From Pseudopyrenochaeta lycopersici (lineage: Eukaryota; Ascomycota; Dothideomycetes; Pleosporales; Pseudopyrenochaetaceae): DNA of 64,000 nucleotides. The stretch is from contig NHZP01000024.1 in NCBI GenBank assembly GCA_003313425.1, positions 496,001-560,000 on the forward strand. Direction: 5' to 3'. Each line of letters begins with the position of its first letter. The stretch's first letter is position 1. The notes beneath the pieces are model-generated. The model was not told where the DNA came from. It worked only from the letters and a program-made list of their open reading frames with translations, and made no database searches. This document shows, in pieces, positions 39,450 through 52,686 of the stretch. Both the position numbers and the translations under genes were made by a program.

Positions 39450-41131
39450 ATGGCGGAGACGTTTACTGAGATCCCGATCCTGCCGCTCTCGCAGGCGCTC
39501 GATCCAGCAACTAAGCCGCAGTTTCTGAAGGACCTGCGGTCCGCGCTGCTGAATGTTGGGTTCTTGTATCTGAGCGAGACGGGCCTACCTGAGCAGCTGA
39601 TCAAGGACGTGATTACTGAGTGTAGGGGTTTTTTCGAAAAGCTGCCGTGGGAGGAGAAGGAGGCGATTGAGATGAAGAATCAGAAGAGTTTTCTGGGATG
39701 GAGTCGAGTAAGTATATGAAGTTTCCTACAAATGTACTGTGTGTATTTTTGATCAGGGGATGCATGCAGGGAAAGATGAAGACAGAGAGTCAAAGTATGG
39801 AAATGGTCTATTATGATCTATCGCTATTCATACAACAAAGGCCGTTGGTGAAAAAACAGAAACCAAAAAAAGGATGATGCACAAATATACTACAAGAAAA
39901 AGAGCGCGCTTGACAGAAATGGAAATATCAGATACCTCTCGACCGTTAAACCGTAAATGCAATAAAGTTTGCTAGGTAACCCAAGTTTTGGCAAGACAAA
40001 CAACCTCCGCCTGCCAGAACCGAAAGGGAAAAACAAAACAAAAAAAAATAGTCGGGCAAGGGGGAAAAGCCCCCTACACCATGTGTACGCAAAATGAAAA
40101 AAAGGAAATTCGTAAAACGACGACAGGGTCGCTTGTGACGTTTCAGGAGCACTCTTCTCCCTACAATTATATGTTTCCTCCTCTTCTTTTACTAAACGTG
40201 GCTGTTTCTTCTCTTTCTTAAACGATGGGTACAATCGGATGAGCGCTGATCAAAGTGTTTTGAAAAACAGCTCGACAACGAAACCACGGCGTTGAACCCA
40301 GATCACCGCGAACAATTAGATCTGTCGACACCCCATCCCGTGCCAGGGCCGGAAGCACCTTTGTATCACAACCTTCTTGCACCAAACCAATGGCCATCAC
40401 CGCAGTACCTTCCGTCGTTCCGGCCGGTGTATGAAGACTACATGCGGCGCATGTCGCACATATCGACTCTGTTTACGTCGCTGATTGCCGAGGCAATAGG
40501 ACTACCAGCCGATGCATTTTCGCACTTCTTTGATGACTCACAGCAACATAAGCTCAAGATTGTAAAGTACCCAGAGGTCGATGTGCCGGATTTACCAGCC
40601 GGAGCAAGCGAGATTGACAGGAAGAAGTGGGAGATCAAACGGCAAGGCGTCGGCCCGCACAAAGACAGCATGTTGACCAGCTACCTCTTGCAGGCCAGCG
40701 ACCAAATAGGACTACAGGCACAGAATGCAAAGGGGCAATGGATAGATTGCAAGCCTATTGACGGCACGCTGGTAGTAGCAATTGGGCAAGGCATGGAGGC
40801 GCTGACGGACGGCGTCTGTGCATCGACTACGCACCGGGTGCTGAGTCCACGGAAAGGCGAGGGAGCACGGTACTCAGTTCCGTTTTTCCAGGGTGTGAGC
40901 TACGACGCGAAGTTTGAGGCGATGAACGTGCCAGGGGCAGTATTGAAGCTGCGGGACGAAGCACGCGAGGGACGAAATGACGAGGTGGAGTTTACTTTTG
41001 TGAAGGGCCGATGGGGTCACCTCGGCGAGGCGACGCTCATGAACCGCGTCAAATCTCACCCGGATGTGGGGGAGCGCTGGTATCCGGAGTTGCTGGAGCA
41101 GATACGGGCGCAACAGGCGGCAACGGCATAG
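39450..41131 (+). CDS. 2-oxoglutarate/Fe(II)-dependent oxygenase (isopenicillin N synthase fold)
   Basis: A non-heme iron dioxygenase of the DIOX_N/2OG-FeII_Oxy class. Two exons, 39450-39707 and 40271-41131, give 372 residues. The N-terminal domain starts IPILPLSQAL and contains LNVGFLYLSETGLP. Iron ligands are His216 and Asp218 (GPHKDSML) and His274 (STTHRVLSP). The 2-oxoglutarate-binding Arg286 and Ser288 follow (ARYSVPFF). The start is the first ATG; an upstream in-frame TTG is ignored. The intron is 563 nt, the longest in the window. Its ends (GTAAGT..AACAG) restore SRLDNETTALNPDHREQ, consistent with the family. No neighbouring biosynthetic core enzyme is present, so a secondary-metabolite role is not indicated. 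Substrate unknown. Confidence 0.9.
39708..40270 (+). other. Unusually long intron (563 nt) in the 2OG oxygenase gene
   Basis: The intron is AT-rich with A-runs and purine-rich tracts. It contains a G-run/C-run hairpin at 40059-40075 (AGGGGG, loop AAAAG, CCCCCT). No open frame with a known domain lies inside it on either strand. Confidence 0.7.
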
Positions 41132-42423
41132 TAGATGCTGGTATTTTATTAATGAGCAGCGGTAGATAGTACCCAAACCTCTTGTGGCTCTTGCTCTTGC
41201 TCTTGCTCTTGCTCTCTTGCGCTGGGCCTGGCCTGGGTCCGGCTGGAACGAACAGCTTCTCGGTGTGATTATCGAGCAGGAAACAGTATCCGCGATGATG
41301 CACGTCACCAAATGGTGCCATGGACGACGATGCGGTGAGCTGAAATCCCGCTTCACTGCCCCCGAATGCGGAAAGCAAACCTAAGGCAGCATACGAACAG
41401 ACCAGCAGAAAGGCGACCAGGATGTGATTGGCGTCAGGGCCTCCGGGGACATGGGCCCGGAAGAGCGGAACGTGCACCAGCCCAGCTTGGCAATTGTGCC
41501 AGGATTTCTGCTGGCCTCGGCGTTTCGGAGCCATGGTGAGGCGGCTGCATGCAAGCGGAATGCAAGGCCAACCACTAGAAGCAGCCCAGCACCAGCATCT
41601 GCAAGTCTGCGTTCCTGCTGGCAGCATCAGGCTGGGCTGCCCAAAAGTGTATTTGTATTTCGAACCATGTTTTATTTCTTCTAGGCTGCCGCATTCTAAC
41701 TTTTCCGCCTCCGTCTCAAACTTTCAGCTGCGCTTGTACGGCGGCAAATGCGTGCAAGTGGATCCGCTCTCGCTCTCGGTGTCGGGGCTTCGGTTGTTTG
41801 CCCGCATTGGGTATAGGCCTTCGATCTCGGAGACGTTCAACTTGATAGCTTCGTATGATCCGCGGAACCTTCCATTCCTCTTGACGATCCAAGCTTCCGT
41901 ATCCATGGAGTCGCTGCGCCTCCTAAGTCCATGGTGTAACTCCATCGCCCGTCCCAAGCGGATCTTTCTGCCGGCTCATTTTAGCCAATCCACGCGCCCG
42001 TAGCGGCCGTCCGTGCGTTGTGTTTCATTGCGCTTCATGCGAATGCTGTGCCAGTGGACGAAGGTTTGTCGAAACACTCTGGAGCGTACCGCATCGTTTG
42101 ACTTAGAACCGGTCGAGTCACAGCCATGGATTCTTTGCGTTTGCCCACTGCTATGGATTCCCACTGCACCCCATCTTGCCATGATCCTTGAAAGAAGACA
42201 TCGTTGCCTTATCAGCGTTGAAATTACGGTGCCGTGTCTGATGATTTGCAGGATGCGCAACAGCTTCTGGAAGAGGGATGCCCCCTGGTTCTTGAACGTC
42301 GCGGGAAGCTTTTGAGTGACGTCCGACAAAGTGGGGAGCACCTCCACTTAAGGATTGCTATGCCTGCACCCTGTCAACGGCGCGTCGCCGTGAGAGATTA
42401 CGTATACGTTCCAATAGGTAATC
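41132..42423. other. Convergent intergenic region with a short GCTCTT repeat
   Basis: Between the convergent 2OG oxygenase and bZIP stop codons. It holds four tandem GCTCTT copies (41187-41210). The rest shows no supported gene; open frames on both strands lack motifs. Confidence 0.5.
41187..41215. repeat. (GCTCTT)4 hexanucleotide microsatellite
   Basis: Four perfect copies and one partial copy, about 55 bases after the stop codon of the 2OG oxygenase gene, so probably in its 3' UTR. Confidence 0.9.
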
Positions 42424-43963
42424 TCAATGCTCAACCTTCATGTTTGGCTGCATGTGGTACATGATATGCTGCCCCTGCTCGTTCATCATCTGCGTCTGCG
42501 CGTGCTGGGGATGCTGCATCATCGGCATTTGTTCACCATGGCTGACTGGCGGAGCGTAATTTTGCTGCGGGACTACTGGGTACGACGAGTAGGGCGCCGA
42601 AGTGGGCTGTTGTTGGTGTTGAGAAGGGCCTTGACCCTGCGCAGACTGATGGTGCATGGGCACGCTCATGTGCCGCTGGTAGTCGGATGCGTGCGGAGAG
42701 TGGTGCGATGTTGGTGTGGCGTACCCCGACATGGCCATAGGCTGAGACGTAACCAATGATGCAGTCTCGAGCGGATACGACATGGCTCGGGCATTCCCCT
42801 CCATACCATAAGGATTGGGGTACGGCATATTTGCACCTTCGCCGGCGTGGATCGAAGGATCCTGCACAGGCATAGAAACTGAATGGTGCTGTGGGTGATT
42901 TGGATGAGGGCTCCAACGGACAGATTCGTGGTGAGGCGCTTCTCCCATAGCAGGTGGCGTGTCAACGTGCGGCGACGAAACGTGATGGGTGTACGTATGC
43001 TGCGGCTGCCAATGACCGGGTTGGGAAACCGGCGTCGCTATTTCAGGAACTGAATGAACGCTTCTTGCTGTTCCAGTCGAACTCCTCCGAGGTTGGCTGA
43101 GCATCTGAACGCGATCACTGGGTGAAGGTGCACCTGCGACAAACTCAAGTTAGCCATTTGCTGCACTTGCCAATTCGCGTCTGTTTCGAAGGAAGATTTT
43201 TTTTTCTTCCTTGGCTCTTATCGCCCTTCGCTTCAGACCAAAATGGAAGCGAGCGTTACAGATTGCTGCACGTCGCCCAATTGAGCAAAGCGAGAGAGAT
43301 AGTTTAGACAAGGAGAATGGGAAAAGAGGCAAAAAGCTGATCTCACGAAAAAAAAAAAGGACGCTTGGCTGCGCACCAAAAACGGTTGCGGCCCGAGACA
43401 CCAAAAAGCAAAAAAAAACCAGAGTTCACTCCACCGAGAAGTGGAACAACTGATCTGTGCTTTTTTTGGGGGGAGACAAAACGAGAAAATAAGATTCATC
43501 ACGTACCTGCACCTTGCTCAGGAACTCCGAGAGCTGACACTGCGTGAGACAAGCGGGCACGAAGGACTGCATTCTCTTGCTCGAGCTCCTCGTTTCTTCG
43601 CATGAGCTCCATCATCTTGGTTGATGAATTGTTTTCCAATTGAGTACTGAGGTCACGGACTTGGCGTTCGAGGGTGTCGATGTGGTCCTTGGTCCTCTGG
43701 CGGATGGCTCGCTGGGCTTCTCGGTCATTTGCTCGTTTCCGCTCGAGCTGTGCAGCTGTGAGGGTGGTGACGCTCCGGGTGCCTGCTCTTGACGGACGCT
43801 TCTTGAGGCCAGGAGTTTGGTTCTTGGCTTCAGAGCCAGAGGAGTGGCCGTCATAAGGCGGAGACTTCTTGGACTGGTCCATCAGAGGGGAGTGGTAGTT
43901 AGGGGTGTTCATGAAGTCGCTCCGGTAGGCGATTGGATCACGGTAGTGGAGTATCGAAGTCAT
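42424..43963 (-). CDS. bZIP transcription factor with atypical basic region
   Basis: A nuclear DNA-binding factor. Two exons, 43507-43963 and 42424-43133, give 388 residues. The basic region (about 74-92) reads ERKRANDREAQRAIRQRTK; a leucine-zipper coiled coil with leucines and other aliphatics follows to about residue 140. Aligned to the bZIP consensus NxxAQxxxR, the invariant Asn position is Asp80, with an Asn directly before it (Asn79), while Ala83, Gln84 and Arg88 fit. The C-terminal 240 residues are Pro-, His-, Gln- and Met-rich with no domain, typical of an activation region. The 373-nt intron is long for this genome. The gene sits alone next to a 4.4-kb gene-free upstream region, as is common for developmental regulators. 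Targets unknown. Confidence 0.85.
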
Positions 43964-44154
43964 CGAGGATCCGCGAGGGGCGGTGAGGATATAGGCGATG
44001 TCGAGGTTGCTGTGTCAGCGTGGGCCCAAAACAAAGGCGGCCCAAGCGTTTGGCAATATCAATGGGATGCTTTGTGGACGAGAGGTGCTCCCAGGCGGCA
44101 ACAATCGGAGGGGGGGAAGGGGGTTCTGAAGGAGGGGAGGGAACAGAGCAGGTG

Positions 44155-44156
<2 letters not shown>

Positions 44157-44187
<31 letters not shown>
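44157..44187. repeat. (GT)15 dinucleotide microsatellite
   Basis: A perfect 31-base GT run about 200 bases upstream of the bZIP start codon, flanked by G-rich purine tracts (44108-44157). Confidence 0.95.
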
Positions 44188-44189
<2 letters not shown>

Positions 44190-45255
44190 GGTGTCCTGGG
44201 GATAGAAATGGTGTAGATTCAAGGGGGATTAACAATGTATTAGAGTGCAAGCCAGGGACGTCGAAGCAGAATGGTAAATGGACAGGCACCAAACGGAGAA
44301 GAGATGGCTGGCATGCGCCTATAACCTCATAGCAGGTATGATGAATAGCGTATTTGGCGCCCATGCTTCCACCCCCGGCCTAGTGCCTCCGTTTGATCCT
44401 GGCCCTGGTTGTAGCCACACAACGTGGGCTCTGGGGAAATGGTTTCAGCTTAGCTCCTACGGTAGACACGATGAGGCTAGGTGCCCTGCCCAGTGCTGAG
44501 CTTACAGCTGGGTGAGGGTGGGCGGGCGAAAAAAAGACCCTTTGCACGATTAACTCTCAACGGTGGTGGTGGCAGAAGCCTGACGGAGCCACTGGCTGGG
44601 CTTGGGCAGTTGCAGCACAATGGCAGTTTCTGGAAGCACACTACGGGCCTCTAGCCTGGAGGTCTGCGACCACTAAAGGGAGCCGTGGCCGAGTGCCTGC
44701 GCAACCCCCCCTCGGTCCACCTTACCTCGCAAGCAGACGGAAGGGCGCCGTGGCTCCACCAGGAAGGTTTGTGGGAACCGCGTAAGCGGAACCCTCGTTC
44801 CTTTGATGTCGCCATGTGGCCATGTTCGCCTCCACCGTCGGAGCGTAGCGACTATGAGGGATAGAAAGTCCAGCGGACGCGGCCAAATTTGTGACGTTTG
44901 AAGAGCGCATGGGGCAGGCCCCATGCAGCGACTGCGTATGAAGCGATACCGGGATGCGGCCGGTGTGAAGGGGGGAGAGACCAGCACCCCCGGTCGCCAA
45001 GCTGGTCAGCACGTTCTGCACGTGGAGACCCTGTAGCATATAGCCCGACTGCGCACGGGCCCCAAACTCTCCTCCCATGGCTACTACCGTCCCCGACCAG
45101 TCGACCACGCCCTTTTTGCAGGGCGTCTGGGCAAATTGACCGCTGGACTTGCACCTCGCTGTGGATCAGGTCCCATATTGCAGCAAAATGGATGCAACCT
45201 GGACAGCGTCGTCGATCATGCTGCCAGGGCCAGGATGCTTCCGTGCCTGCTCCTG

Positions 45256-45325
45256 CTCTGCTCTGCTCTGCTCTGCTCTGCTCTGCTCTGCTCTGCTCTG
45301 CTCTGCTCTGCTCTGCTCTGCTCTG
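45256..45325. repeat. (CTCTG)14 pentanucleotide microsatellite
   Basis: Fourteen perfect tandem copies over 70 bases. Its period of five, not three, makes a coding role unlikely, although it leaves open frames on both strands. Confidence 0.97.
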
Positions 45326-47743
45326 CTCGGTTGCCCCAGCAAGCACTGTCTGCTGCTAAGAGCATTCTTCTCCCGCGGCGGACCGCCTTCTCACGCCCTG
45401 TGCTGCCAATGCCATCCTAACCGTGTGTCCATGCCGCCGCCATCGTCGCCGCCGCTGCTGCTTCTGCTGGTACTGACCGAACCATGGCTGCCGGGCTCGC
45501 ATCTGCGTATGTAGGTGCGCGTGTGTGCGTTTCAAGCACCGTGCTGGGCATGCATGCATCTTCACCGCACTTGCGTCCTGCATGGCGGCACGTGGATAGC
45601 CATTATAGTAGGCTGAAGGTGCCACCCTGTTGGACGTATGCAAGATGAGCTCGAGCATGGGCCACAGTCCGTGATGCGCTCATTCAGGCCGCATGAGGAA
45701 GCCTCATGGGTTTTTCTGGTGGCTGTAGCTCGTGCGTATCCTGGACGTGGGCATTCGCTTGAGCGTTTGTTAGCCGCCTAGGGAATGGCCCACTGTGAAA
45801 TCACATGTCTCGTGATGTTAAGTAAATACTGATGGGCGAGGAATCTCCCTGTCAAGGGGGGTGATCTGCTCTCGTCCACCACGCGATTTCACTTGACTTT
45901 CGATAGAGCAGAATTGTGGGCTGTTCACCGCTCCGGTGCAGCTGCATGGTCGAGTGAGGCTACACATTAGCGGGCGGAAGGCCAAGATCGATATCCTTTA
46001 GTGCTTCCTCTGTTTCGCACACGCCTGGTCTACACTCCCAGCCATAGCAGACCGTCCTTGGCGTCGATATTGGACGAGAGCCATGTTTGGTCGGCAACGC
46101 TAAGGACTCGCAGGCTAGCCAGCCGCCAGCCGCGAGCCGCACTCAAGGAGTAAGACGGCGCACTGCAGGATCAGAAAAAAAGGAGCGCGCGGTATTTTTT
46201 TTTTCTTCCCTCTCCTCTTCCTCTCTGGCTAGCGGGAAAACGACAGAAGAAGAAAATCATGTTCGCAGAGGGGAGTCTGCAGGTTGCGGGTGGGGGGAAG
46301 GATTAAGCACGCCGCACCTTTCTGCATGCATGGCTCGTTGCAGTTAGCCAGAACGTTACCCGACGCTACCGAAGGGGCAATTGCGATGTACATGAGACAA
46401 GGACAATTCTATCTCGTGCAAAGAGGTACCGAGTCTTTCCCACTTTAGCCTCAGGTTTCAGCAGCACGTCGTGATCGGCGACGACTACAAGACGGCACGC
46501 GTAGTGCCTTTGCCTCGTCTTGTTCCTCCGCGTCCGTCCCCCTCGAAGGAATGACCTTCTAGTAGTTTCGCTTCTCTCGCGAGCCTTCTAGCCTCGCTTT
46601 AGTCACAGCCAATATAAAGCTTCTAGCGTTTGCCTCTCTCGCCCTCGCTAGGCCTGCCTGGGACGAGTTCCTGTCTACAATGGGCCAGCGGCCGAAACGA
46701 CACGCCACTTGCAGTACGACATCTGGTACGTATGCTTCCATGGACTGTGGCGTTCGGGGAATGTTCCCCGCTCTCATTACTCTGCACCACCAGCACTGCA
46801 ATTCATCAAAGAAAACCTGCCGAAGCGCCCCAACGTGACCACGGCTCCATGCCCCTGAAACATTTTGCCATCATCAAGAAACCTAATGTTGGCCTACCCC
46901 ACACGCGATGATCACCACACCCAAACTCCCCATCACACCTATGGATACGAGTATCAGTATCCGCCCGTGCAGGATCTCCAGCAAGCACGCGCACAAGCAC
47001 CATGGCGCGTTGCTCCGGAGCCTCACTCCCGCCGACTCCGTCCCAGGATACCCAGGACCCCGAAGAGAGGAGGGGGAGGGGGGGAAGGGGGAGTGGGAAG
47101 ATCCAAGCTCCTGAGAGTCCACTCAAAGTATCGTTTTCCAAACTTTTTGCAAGCCAATGCTGCGTCGTCCGTCTGTGACCTTACTCGCTCAAAGAAAAAT
47201 GTCCTGCACTGGCGATGGCGGCTGCATGCAACTTTAGCTCAACCGATCTCAAGGGTCTTGGGGTCTCAAGGAAACCATGGCGAGATTAACGTCCGTTCGC
47301 ATTGCGCAAGAGAGACTCGGACCAGCTGCTGCCCGAACTCATCACCTGTGTTGCGGCAAGTTACAGCAATCGTCGCTGTCAGAAGACGCAACACATGCCG
47401 CTCCCCCAAGCCATTTACCTTTCGCTACCAAACTTTGCGACGCTCCACCACAAACCGTCCTAAACATCCGATATTCATCCACGGCGAACCCAAAAGCCAG
47501 TCCAAACTCACCTTGTCCTGATCTAGTGCCAAATGGACCACCGGCCACGAGGGGCCTTGTCTGAAACATGCAGGCAAACTTTAAAGTTTTACGGGGACCC
47601 ACACGCCTGCACCCAGTATGTATCCACCACACCACTCTATCCGCTTTTCGCCGCCGATTTCTTACGAATCATACGAACCGGCCGTGTTGCGCCATCTCGA
47701 TTTCCTTCGGTACAGATTCTAGTCTCCAAGCTAGAAAGCTGAT

Positions 47744-47760
47744 GGGGGGGGGGGGGGGGG
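47744..47760. repeat. Poly(G)17 homopolymer
   Basis: Seventeen consecutive Gs. The exact length is prone to sequencing error. Confidence 0.9.
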
Positions 47761-48361
47761 AGGCGCTCACGGCAAATGCAAAAATTACTCAGGGCCATCT
47801 GCGCGACAGACCGATTGCGAATGTCAGCGCGAGGGGATGCAATGGCGACACGGCGCTGACGTGTTGGGCGTTGTGCGTGTGTCGAGTTGTGGAGAGCTTG
47901 AGGCTGCTGGTGGCGTTGTGTGTTGCGCTCCAAAAAGAAAATTGATCGTGGACGACTGGTTGGAATCGCACGCCGGGTTGCGCATTTCTCATCAAATGAC
48001 ACCGCCGCCGAAATGACTGCAAAAGATGGCTTTTTGGGCACCAACCGCGTCGTCACTCCCGACTCCCGTTCACCGATTAAAAAGAGTAAGAGCATTCGAT
48101 ATGCGATCGTCGGCTTCAATATCGCGAAGCTGAGGCGGGAAATGCGCCACCATCCTTACCCCAGAATGGCGCAATGCTCCGGGTCTATAGCTATCTAAAC
48201 GAACACGGCCTGCTGTTGACATTGGACAAAAAGAAGGGTCGTAGAAAAGCACACTAGAAGATTGCTGGAAGCTTTGTCCCCCTCCATCATGACGTCCCCA
48301 TGCAAACCAAAATGCACCTCTGCACCAACTATCCACCCGCCACAACACAAATTTATTCATC

Positions 48362-50235
<1,874 letters not shown>

Positions 50236-51116
50236 TGTGGGCTTCTGGTGGACAATGCGAGATCAGGCTGCTATATGGGGACAGCAGTATAATGTGGAAG
50301 CAGAGCGCAGCAGAGGGCAACTATACTTCATATACTGGCACGGCTCCATGGATGTGTTGGCTGCGGAGAGCGTCCCGCCGTAACCGTGTTTACGCGTTGA
50401 CAAGCCTTTGACAGACGCGGAGTAAGACACATGAGGCATTTGGTAAGGCTCAGTTGATCCTGACCGGGCTGCTGTCAATTTCTCCGTGCCCTCAATGGCT
50501 CCTTTGTTGATGACCCCGCTCACAGTCACCATCACTCGAGGTTGTCGCTGGAGCGCACCTGACGAAGCTACACTTTTGCGTCGATTCTGCCCCCAGGGTT
50601 CACGATGACCGAGGCGGTCAGTGGAGCTGCGGGCCGTCGACTCAGCCTGCCTTTACCCTAGGGGTGGCGCGGAGAGCTTGTTAGGCTTGTGAGCGTTGCA
50701 GTTGATGAGATGGCGGGGTAAGGAGCAACTTCAGGCGAGCCGCCTACCTTCCGGTCGCTGTCGTCATGTGTATAAGGACAGTAAAGGCTGTTCCTCCTGC
50801 GCTCATTCGTGAGCGTCGGAGCTGGAGACAGCCCACCATGGCCAACGTCGGAAAGGTTGCTTTTGGTGTTTTGGTGGCGGTGGAGAACGAGGGCGGCAAC
50901 ACCTGACAGGCCGCGCTATCCCCTGTTGAGAAGGGCTTCCGGAGTGACAGTATCTGCCCCTCTCCACCAGAGCTTCAATGTTTTGTCGGAACCACCTCTT
51001 GCCTGGACACAGCAGCGGCGCACCAGAAAATATATAATGGGGCGGGTGATGGGAGCTGGAAGGCCATGTTGAAGCATCGAGTCGGCACTGAATTCCCCAA
51101 TTGACCCTCATCCGCC
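50236..51116. other. Divergent intergenic region GH1 / DUF1479 gene
   Basis: 881 bp upstream of both genes. It contains a TATA element near the DUF1479 gene (listed separately). No gene inside. Confidence 0.5.
51031..51037 (+). promoter_or_regulatory. TATA box candidate of the DUF1479 gene
   Basis: TATATAA about 80 bases before the ATG at 51117, in a GC-rich setting, so it stands out. Placement fits a fungal TATA with a short leader. Confidence 0.4.
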
Positions 51117-52686
51117 ATGCTTTCCGCACTTCGAACCATCCGATCTCCGTCCAGACGGCTGTCGGTGCAATTGCGCACGGCGGCAACACAGGCCCAGAAA
51201 CGCGCTGGCGACATCTCGGATGCCTTTGCCTCGCTCTCCGGGCAAAAGTTTGAGCCTCTCACCCCAGAGTATGCTGACCTCAAAGGTCGCCTGATCCGCG
51301 GTTATGAAGGCGAGGTACGCGAGTCTTGGGAACGGCTACTTCGGCATCTGCGGGAAGAGATCCCGCTCATCGTTGAGCTCGGCAGCAAGGCCATTCCTGA
51401 GATCGACTTCAAGGACGTTGACCACGCCCCCGAGGCCTTCAGCGATGAGTTCAGGAAGAGAGGCGTAGCTGTCGTGAGGGGCGTCGTCCCCGAGCACGAG
51501 GCGCTGCAATGGAAGGACGAGTTGCGCGAGTACATCCGCCAGAACCCCCAGACCAAAGGCAAGACGTCCGCAGTGCACCAAACATGCCATCACTGACCCA
51601 TCCTCAGCCTTTCCCGCCGACAACCCACAAGTTTTCGAGCTATACTGGTCCCGAATCCAGCTTCTTGCTCGCGGTAACCCGAATCTGCTCAAGACACACC
51701 GCTTCCTGATGTCATACTGGCACAGCACGAACCCACATGCCCCTTTATCCACACAGCACCCCATAAGTTATGCCGATCGCCTGCGGATGCGCTTGCCAGG
51801 GGACGCCAAATTCGCGTTGGGACCACATGTTGATGGCGGAAGCGTAGAACGCTGGGACGAGCGCGGCTACGGCCTAGGCAAGGTATATGATTCAATCTGG
51901 AAGGGGAAATGGGAGGACTTTGATCCATGGGAGGCCAGCTGCCGACTACCGGTTGTGTCAGACCTCCATCAAGGCGTAGGCGCGTGCAGTGCCTTCCGCA
52001 TGTTCCAGGGCTGGTTATCACTCTCCACAACGGGTCCATTCGAGGGCACTCTGCTTGTCAATCCGCTTTTAGCAAAGGCAACTGCCTACTATCTCCTGCG
52101 GCCTTTCTTCTCGCCCAAACGCGGTGTTGACCCTGGTGCACAAACAGCATCGGAAGCCATCTCCAACTCTGCGGATTTCCTCGCCTCGGACAACTGGGAA
52201 ATGGACGCAACACCCTCACCCTGGGTCCATGGTGCAACTCCAGGCCACGGACAAGAACTTTCGCATCTGCTGCATCCCCACCTCAACCTGCAAAAGTCCA
52301 TGATACACATGCCAAAAGTCAGGCCTGGCGATTACGTAGCCTGGCACTGCGACACCATCCACTCCGTAGACAAGACGCACTCTGGAACATCCGACTCTAG
52401 CGTCTTGTACATCCCAGCTTGCCCCATGACAGAAGACAACGCAAAGTATCTGGTTCGCCAGCGCGACAACTTCGTCAACGGCACCCCCAGTCCCGACTTT
52501 GGCGGCGGCGTTGGCGAGAGCGAACACGTCGGCCGCATCAAAGCCGAAGACATGCCCGAACTGGTCGGCGACGAGGGCTGCAGAGCCATGGGACTGAAAG
52601 AGTGGGATAGCGATGCCGCAGGCCTGACTCCTGGCGAAAGAGTTATATTGGATAGAGCCAACAAGATTCTGGGTTTCTATGATTGA
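51117..52686 (+). CDS. DUF1479 family Fe(II)/2-oxoglutarate-type dioxygenase
   Basis: Not biochemically assigned, to my knowledge. DUF1479 proteins have a jelly-roll fold like phytanoyl-CoA dioxygenases. Two exons, 51117-51558 and 51608-52686, give 506 residues. The candidate iron motif is GPHVDGGSVERW (His and Asp at about 220 and 222), with the distal His in VAWHCDTIHSVD near residue 393. Other blocks are FRMFQGWLSLSTTGPFEGTLLVNPLL and PGDYVAWH. The N-terminus (MLSALRTIRSPSRRLS) looks like a mitochondrial presequence. The 49-nt intron has a GC donor (GCAAGA) and AG acceptor; no GT donor nearby keeps the frame into AFPADNPQVFELYW. Confidence 0.88.

Larger units (their letters stand above)
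43964..48361. other. 4.4-kb gene-free region upstream of the bZIP gene
   Basis: The region lies between the bZIP start and the 3' end of the GH1 gene. It contains a GT repeat (44157-44187), a (CTCTG)14 repeat (45256-45325), a T-run near 46195, and a 17-G run (47744-47760). Open frames such as 46865-47521 (+) and 44852-45346 (-) are explained by biased composition or by the pentanucleotide repeat. It most likely holds the promoter and a long 5' leader of the bZIP gene. Confidence 0.5.

Noticed and set aside
39890..40234. 114-codon minus-strand frame inside the 2OG oxygenase intron
   Set aside because: Phe/Leu/Lys-rich from A/T runs; no domain.
39450..43963. Secondary-metabolite cluster around the 2OG oxygenase and bZIP factor
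   Set aside because: No backbone enzyme (PKS, NRPS, terpene cyclase) or tailoring set is nearby.
45256..45325. Tandem repeat considered as CRISPR-like array
   Set aside because: Uniform five-base units without spacers, in a eukaryotic genome.
45136..45514. Open frames with repeated Leu-Leu-Cys-Ser-Ala units on both strands
   Set aside because: They are produced by the (CTCTG)14 microsatellite, whose five-base period leaves all frames open; no flanking coding signal.
46865..47521. 218-codon plus-strand frame
   Set aside because: Composition-driven (Arg, Pro, Ser, His), includes a G-rich simple tract, no motif, no splice context.
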